From positions 1-26,573 of the forward strand of contig CBCPMX010000146.1 in assembly GCA_965120355.1 (NCBI GenBank): a stretch of 26,573 bases of DNA, given 5' to 3'. This document shows positions 22,824-26,573 of the stretch, one piece after another (the stretch's first letter is position 1; every line of letters begins with the position of its first letter). Position numbers and translations under genes: made by a program. The notes beneath the pieces were generated by a model, which saw only the letters and a list, made by a program, of their open reading frames with translations, was not told where the DNA came from and ran no database searches. The DNA is from CBCPMX01 sp965120355. GTDB taxonomy: Bacteria; Bacillota; Clostridia; Oscillospirales; Oscillospiraceae.

Positions 22824-23735
22824 TCAGCGGGCCAGCTGCTTGGCAATCTCCTCGGCAAAGTTCTCCTGCTTTTTCTCCAGACCCTCGCCTTTTTCAAAGC
22901 GGACGGCGTCCTTCAGAGTGACAGTGCCGCCCAGGGCCTTGGCGGCGGACTGGACATACTTTTCGACGGTCATTTCACCGTCTTTGACAAAGTCCTGCTG
23001 CATGAGGCAGTTCTCGGAATAGAACTTATTCAGTTTGCCGGTTACAATCTTCTCCTTGACCTGATCGGGCTTGGAGGCCATTTTGGGATCGTTGTCCATC
23101 TGTGCCAGCAGGATTTTCTTTTCCTCGGCCAGCACGTCCTCAGTGACCTGGGACTTGTCCAGGAAACGGGGATTCAGAGCAGCAATCTGCATGGCCAGAT
23201 CCTTGCCGATGGCGGTGGCGTCAATGCCGCCGGTAACCTCCAGGTTCACCAGCACACCGATACGGCCGCCCATGTGGACATAAGGTACGCTGACGCCGTC
23301 TGCAAAGCGGGCGAAACGGCGAACTTTAATGTTCTCGCCGATGACCAGAACCTTCTCCTGCTGCTCTTCCTGAACAGTGTTGCCATTGCCGTAGGGCTTG
23401 GCCATCAGATCCTCCAGGTCAGTGGGGTTCTCTTTGGCGACGACGGCGGCAATACCCTTGACAAAATCCAGGAACAGATCGTTCTTGGCGACGAAATCCG
23501 TTTCGGCGTTGACTTCCACCACTACGCCCACGCCGTCAATGACGTCAGCATAGGCCACACCCTCGGCGGCAATACGGCCGGCCTTCTTCTGGGCGGCGGC
23601 CAGTCCTTTTTCACGCAGATATTCGACGGCCTTGTCCATATCGCCGTCGGAGGCCACCAGGGCCTTCTTGCAGTCCATCATACCGACACCGGTCATTTCA
23701 CGCAGCTTCTGTACGTCTTTTGCGCTAATAGCCAT
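22824..23735 (-). CDS. tsf: Translation elongation factor Ts
   Basis: A 303-residue guanine-nucleotide exchange factor for EF-Tu. An N-terminal UBA-like domain (about 1-55) contains LREMTGVGMMDCKKAL. The hallmark TDFVAKN (79-85) inserts near the EF-Tu nucleotide site. The core follows with the tandem dimerisation subdomains and the C-terminal module (KPDQVKEKIVTGKLNKFYSENCLMQQDFVKD). ATG at 23735 has GGAGGAAA upstream. It lies 85 bases downstream of rpsB, the near-universal rpsB-tsf pairing, but a T-tailed hairpin sits between them. Confidence 0.97.
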   Translation of the reverse strand: MAISAKDVQKLREMTGVGMMDCKKALVASDGDMDKAVEYLREKGLAAAQKKAGRIAAEGVAYADVIDGVGVVVEVNAETDFVAKNDLFLDFVKGIAAVVAKENPTDLEDLMAKPYGNGNTVQEEQQEKVLVIGENIKVRRFARFADGVSVPYVHMGGRIGVLVNLEVTGGIDATAIGKDLAMQIAALNPRFLDKSQVTEDVLAEEKKILLAQMDNDPKMASKPDQVKEKIVTGKLNKFYSENCLMQQDFVKDGEMTVEKYVQSAAKALGGTVTLKDAVRFEKGEGLEKKQENFAEEIAKQLAR

Positions 23736-23776
23736 TGTAGTTTCCTCCTATATCGAATGTATCATAAAATTTCGTT

Positions 23777-23809
23777 TAAAAACTGCCCGCCACAGCGGCG
23801 GCGGGCAGT
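23777..23809 (-). terminator. T-tailed hairpin between rpsB and tsf
   Basis: On the minus strand ACTGCCCGCC (23809-23800) pairs with GGCGGGCAGT (23791-23782) around an 8-base loop, followed directly by TTTT (23781-23778). It begins about 12 bases after the rpsB stop and has the full form of an intrinsic terminator. Confidence 0.75.
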
Positions 23810-23820
23810 CGGTATTCCAA

Positions 23821-24570
23821 TTATTCGGCCTCAGCGGCAGCCGGAGCCTCAGCGGCGGACTCTTCGGCAGCGGCAGCGGCCATTTCTTCACCCTGCTTGC
23901 CCTCGGTGACGGCATTGGCCATGGTGGAAGAAATCAGTTTGATGGCGCGGATAGCGTCATCGTTGCCGGGAATCACGTAGTCGATCTCATCGGGATCACA
24001 GTTGGTATCGACAATGGCCACAATGGGAATGTGCAGCTTGCGGGCCTCGGCAATGGCGTTGCGCTCCTTGCGGGGATCCACAATGAACAGGGCGCCGGGC
24101 AGCTTCTTCATGTCCTTGACGCCGCCCAGATACTTCTCGAGCTTGGCGATCTCACCCTGATGCTTAATAACTTCCTTCTTGGGGAGCATGGCAAAGGTGC
24201 CGTCCTCTTCCATCTTGCGCAGCTGAGCCAGACGATCCACGCGGGTACGCATGGTCTTGAAGTTGGTCAGCATACCGCCCAGCCAGCGGGCGTTGACATA
24301 GAACATGCCGACACGCTCGGCCTCTTCGCGGATAGCTTCCTGAGCCTGCTTTTTGGTGCCAACGAACAGGATGCTCTCGCCGTTGGCGGCCAGGTCACGG
24401 ACAAAATTATAGGCCTCTTCCAGCTTCTTCACCGTTTTCTGCAGGTCAATGATATAGATACCATTGCGCTCGGTGTAGATGTAAGGGGCCATCTTGGGGT
24501 TCCAGCGACGGGTCTGGTGGCCGAAATGGACGCCAGCTTCCAGAAGCTGTTTCATGGATACGACTGCCAT
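23821..24570 (-). CDS. rpsB: 30S ribosomal protein S2
   Basis: A 249-residue small-subunit protein. Family signatures are MKQLLEAGVHFGHQTRRWNPKM (about 6-27), YIYTERNGIYIIDLQKT, FVGTKKQAQEAI, ARWLGGMLTNFKT (about 95-107), PGALFIVDPRKE and IVDTNCDPDEIDYVIPGNDDA (about 190-210). The last ~25 residues are an Ala/Glu-rich tail, common in this group. ATG at 24570 follows AAAGGAGG with ideal spacing; the open frame continues upstream into the leader without a ribosome site. It is led by a consensus-like promoter and a ~115-base structured leader, and followed by a terminator-like hairpin and tsf. Confidence 0.97.
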   Translation of the reverse strand: MAVVSMKQLLEAGVHFGHQTRRWNPKMAPYIYTERNGIYIIDLQKTVKKLEEAYNFVRDLAANGESILFVGTKKQAQEAIREEAERVGMFYVNARWLGGMLTNFKTMRTRVDRLAQLRKMEEDGTFAMLPKKEVIKHQGEIAKLEKYLGGVKDMKKLPGALFIVDPRKERNAIAEARKLHIPIVAIVDTNCDPDEIDYVIPGNDDAIRAIKLISSTMANAVTEGKQGEEMAAAAAEESAAEAPAAAEAE

Positions 24571-24602
24571 AGGGAATTTTCCTCCTTTAGTTTTTACCGC
24601 CA

Positions 24603-24662
24603 CCCCGATCATTTCCGCCGGTCCACCGCCTTCAGCGGCACAGGGACCGGAAGATCACCGGG
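24603..24662 (-). promoter_or_regulatory. Structured 5' leader of rpsB, possible S2 autoregulation site
   Basis: On the minus strand a multi-part stem forms. GATC at 24656-24653 pairs with GATC at 24610-24607, with CCC/GGG pairs outside. TTCCGGTCC (24652-24644) pairs with GGACCGG and GGAA (24624-24613) around one bulged base. A small CCGC/GCGG hairpin (24638-24635 with 24629-24626) caps it. It lies 33-92 bases before the start codon. Confidence 0.5.
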
Positions 24663-24693
24663 TGTGTGTGGTCGTGTTTTCAGACACCTGAGC

Positions 24694-24722
24694 ATTATAG
24701 CATGTGCCGGGAGATTTTGCAA
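24694..24722 (-). promoter_or_regulatory. Sigma-A promoter of rpsB-tsf
   Basis: On the minus strand TTGCAA (24722-24717) and a perfect TATAAT (24699-24694) are 17 bases apart, placing the transcript start about 115 bases before rpsB. Confidence 0.75.
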
Positions 24723-24777
24723 GTCTTTTTTGGGAAAACTTCTGTTTTTCAAGGGGCTGCTCAGTGTCTGGGCCTGG

Positions 24778-25056
24778 CTAGAAAAAATTCTTTTTCTTCC
24801 GCGGCATCCGGCAGTTGTCTGCTGCCAATTCCACCAGAATAATGTCCTCGCCCACTCGTTTGATTCGTCCCCAGGGCACTACATAGTCATCTTCCCGTCC
24901 AAACAGGCCGAAAAACCGGCAGGGACCGGGGATGACTACGGCCACTACAGCACCGGTACCCATATCGATCTCCACATCCTGTATAAATCCCAGCCGGCAT
25001 CCGTCACAGACATTGATGACTTCCTTACATCTCAGATCCTCGATCCTGCACTGCAT
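24778..25056 (-). CDS. YlmC/YmxH-family sporulation protein (PRC-barrel)
   Basis: A 92-residue PRC-barrel protein of the YlmC/YmxH family. Diagnostic stretches are RIEDLRCKEVINV, GCRLGFIQDVEID, PGPCRFFGLFGREDDYVVPW (about 47-66) and IKRVGEDIILVEL. The end is a basic cluster (PRKKKNFF). Family members are restricted to endospore formers and linked to sporulation, but the molecular role is unknown. ATG 25056 is chosen because GGGAGGG lies about 7 bases upstream; ATG 25062 is too close to that site. It follows sigG by 64 bases on the same strand, a recurrent clostridial arrangement, suggesting forespore co-expression. There are four Cys residues, more than usual for so short a protein. Confidence 0.9.
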   Translation of the reverse strand: MQCRIEDLRCKEVINVCDGCRLGFIQDVEIDMGTGAVVAVVIPGPCRFFGLFGREDDYVVPWGRIKRVGEDIILVELAADNCRMPRKKKNFF

Positions 25057-25120
25057 TTCCATCCCTCCCAAAGTTCCTGTAACAGGGTATGACAGCGGAG
25101 GGAGGAATATGCGAACGGAT

Positions 25121-25900
25121 TCACGCAGGACCGATGGATTTGCGAATGGCGGAAATGGCGTTTTTCTCCAACCTTGATACCTGTGCCTGAGATATCCCCA
25201 CTTCAGCGGCCACCTCCATTTGGGTTTTCCCATCGTAAAAGCGCAGGCCCAGAATTGTCTTTTCCCGGTCAGAGAGGTTGGCGATAGCCTCCCGCAGGGC
25301 AATGTGTTCCAGCCACATTTCGTCGGTATTTTTTACGTCCCGCACCTGATCCATTACCGTCAACGGGTCGCCGCCGTCGGAGTAAATCGGTTCGAACAGG
25401 GAAACCGGCGCAGTGATGGCATCCATGGCGTAGACGACGTCTTCTACGGGCAGTTCCAGCTGCTGAGCGATTTCTTCCATGGATGGTTCCTTTTGATTCT
25501 GGCGAATCATGGCCTCTTTGCACTGTAATACTCGATAGGCGGTATCCCGGACAGAGCGGCTGACGCGAATGGCGCTGTTGTCCCGCAGGTAGCGGCGGAT
25601 TTCTCCGGCGATCATGGGCACTCCATAAGTGGAGAACTTCACCATTTTTGAGTCGTCAAAGTTTTGAATGGCTTTCAATAACCCGATACAACCCACCTGA
25701 AACAGGTCGTCTGGGTTTTCACCCCGTCCCATGAATTTTTGAATCACCGACAGCACCAGCCGGAGGTTGCCCTCCACCAGACGTTCCCGCGCCGCCATGT
25801 CGCCTTGACGGCTGCGTTTCAGCAGTTCCATCATCTCTTCATTTTTCAGCGTTTTGAGCTTAGATGTGTTGACGCCGCAGATTTCGACCTTTCCCTGCAT
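25121..25900 (-). CDS. sigG: RNA polymerase sporulation sigma factor SigG
   Basis: A 259-residue late forespore sigma factor. The N-terminus VEICGVNTSKLKTLKNEEM is diagnostic for sigma-G. Region 2 contains NLRLVLSVIQKF, DDLFQVGCIGLLKAIQNFD and FSTYGVPMIAGEIRRYLRDN (about 45-110). Region 3 contains PSMEEIAQQLELPVEDV (about 139-155). Region 4 contains LSDREKTILGLRFYDGKTQMEVA and the helix-turn-helix AEVGISQAQVSRLEKNAI (about 230-247). ATG at 25900 has GGAGGGA upstream. A possible sigma-F-type -10, GGAAATACT, lies at 25948-25940. A ymxH-type gene follows. spoIIGA and sigE, often directly upstream in clostridia, are not here; a divergent response-regulator gene is. Confidence 0.96.
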   Translation of the reverse strand: MQGKVEICGVNTSKLKTLKNEEMMELLKRSRQGDMAARERLVEGNLRLVLSVIQKFMGRGENPDDLFQVGCIGLLKAIQNFDDSKMVKFSTYGVPMIAGEIRRYLRDNSAIRVSRSVRDTAYRVLQCKEAMIRQNQKEPSMEEIAQQLELPVEDVVYAMDAITAPVSLFEPIYSDGGDPLTVMDQVRDVKNTDEMWLEHIALREAIANLSDREKTILGLRFYDGKTQMEVAAEVGISQAQVSRLEKNAISAIRKSIGPA

Positions 25901-26212
25901 TTGTGTCCCTCCGTCGATTGATTAATTCTCAACAAAGTCAGTATTTCCCGGGAAAGGATTTTGATTCAGCGGAAGGACACTTTTTCTGTTTTGGATAGCG
26001 CAGAGCGGCGTGGAAAGTGTTGGTGTGTGGGCCTGTACCAGCTTGTGATTTAAGAATTAGAGGCATCTAGGAAGAGTATCCAAAGTTCACACATAAAATC
26101 TGGAGCAAAAAGGGTTCTCACAGAGTAAAATGGGGGTGTTTGTGCTTCCCACGGATTTGTGATTGAAAAATAGCGGTGGGCCAGTTATAGTAAAGGGCAG
26201 GGAAGTGATCGT
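25901..26212. other. Divergent intergenic region between sigG and the response regulator
   Basis: This 312-base gap holds a possible sigma-F -10 (25948-25940, minus strand) and a perfect 12-base palindrome, TTTCCCGGGAAA (25944-25955). It also has two pairs of degenerate direct repeats (26043-26174) and the response-regulator promoter (26163-26191). No gene is evident. Confidence 0.55.
26163..26191 (+). promoter_or_regulatory. Sigma-A promoter of the response-regulator gene
   Basis: TTGAAA (26163-26168) and TATAGT (26186-26191) are separated by 17 bases, ending 21 bases before the start codon. The leader would be very short (about 15 bases) but includes AGGGAAG. Confidence 0.68.
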
Positions 26213-26573
26213 ATGCAGAAAATTTTGATTGTGGAGGATGATGCTGCGCTGCGGCACGGCATTGTTTTGGGACTGCGGCAGACGGACCGGATCTTTACAG
26301 AGGTCCGCACCCTGGGAGAGGCGCGGGCAGCCGTGGCGCAGACGGCGTTTTCACTTGTGATTCTGGATTTAAATTTGCCGGACGGCAACGGTCTGGAGCT
26401 GCTCTCGGAGATTCGCGGGGAATCCTGGATGCCGGTCTTAATTTTGACTGCCAATGACTTGGAGACAGACCAGGTCATTGGGCTGGAGTTGGGGGCGGAT
26501 GACTATGTGACAAAGCCCTTTTCATTGGCGATTCTGCGAGCCAGGGTGGCAAATCTTCTGCGGAGGCAACCGG
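26213..26573 (+). CDS. OmpR/PhoB-type response regulator, receiver domain (partial)
   Basis: The first 120 residues of a response regulator, cut by the window end. All receiver landmarks are present: acidic pocket VEDD (Asp9, Asp10), phospho-acceptor Asp52 in ILDLNLPDGNG, the switch Thr79 in LILTAND, and Lys101 in the YVTKPF motif. The ELGADDYVTKPF pattern is typical of the OmpR/PhoB family, which carries a C-terminal winged helix (not visible here). ATG 26213 follows AGGGAAGTG. A histidine kinase gene probably follows beyond the window; the sensed signal cannot be inferred. It is divergent from sigG. Confidence 0.88.
   Translation, partial: MQKILIVEDDAALRHGIVLGLRQTDRIFTEVRTLGEARAAVAQTAFSLVILDLNLPDGNGLELLSEIRGESWMPVLILTANDLETDQVIGLELGADDYVTKPFSLAILRARVANLLRRQP

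Noticed and set aside
1..26573. tRNA or rRNA genes, CRISPR arrays, insertion sequences, prophage or defence genes
   Set aside because: None was recognised by eye on either strand: no tRNA T-loop context outside coding genes, no regularly spaced repeats, and no transposase or integrase motifs.

Overview
The window reads as chromosome of a spore-forming, low-to-mid GC Clostridia member, most like gut Oscillospiraceae relatives. This is inferred from gene content (sigG, a YlmC/YmxH sporulation protein, VanW and LCP cell-wall proteins, a NadD-YqeK fusion, strong AGGAGG-type ribosome sites) and from gene order; no species is claimed. It is almost all core genome. I saw no tRNA, rRNA, IS element, CRISPR array, integrase or toxin-antitoxin pair.

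Layout. 1-2.3 kb: the tail of a membrane protein, then a large membrane-anchored VanW/YoaR-type protein. 2.5-3.3 kb: AP endonuclease IV. 3.4-6.4 kb, minus strand: a secreted lipoprotein alkaline phosphatase followed by a YibE/F multi-pass membrane protein. The phosphatase is preceded by an 11-bp-phased repeat array that looks like a Pho box. 6.7-13.1 kb: smc, ftsY, rph, rdgB and yhbY in one tightly packed direction. 13.3-19.4 kb: nadD-yqeK fusion, LCP-family protein, rsfS and leuS, a conserved Firmicutes housekeeping cluster (ribosome assembly, NAD synthesis, wall polymer ligation, translation). 19.5-22.5 kb: rpsU with a perfect consensus promoter, then a polar amino-acid ABC importer (lipoprotein, permease, ATPase). 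22.8-24.7 kb, minus strand: rpsB-tsf with a structured leader and a terminator-like hairpin between the genes. 24.8-25.9 kb, minus strand: sigG and ymxH. From 26.2 kb: the receiver domain of an OmpR/PhoB-type response regulator, cut by the window end.

How they work together. The two plus-strand blocks couple chromosome organisation (Smc), membrane targeting (FtsY), RNA maturation (RNase PH), nucleotide-pool cleaning (RdgB), ribosome assembly and silencing (YhbY, RsfS), NAD and Ap4A metabolism (NadD-YqeK) and leucine charging (LeuS). The phosphatase unit is probably a phosphate-starvation module. The sigG pair belongs to late forespore gene expression.

No wholly new multi-gene system was evident. 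The best leads are regulatory: the Pho-box-like array, an apparent ATC start codon on the VanW gene, a structured rpsB leader, intra-operon terminators, and a hairpin-rich gap before nadD. Start codons were moved from the longest open frame to the codon supported by a ribosome binding site wherever the two differed.
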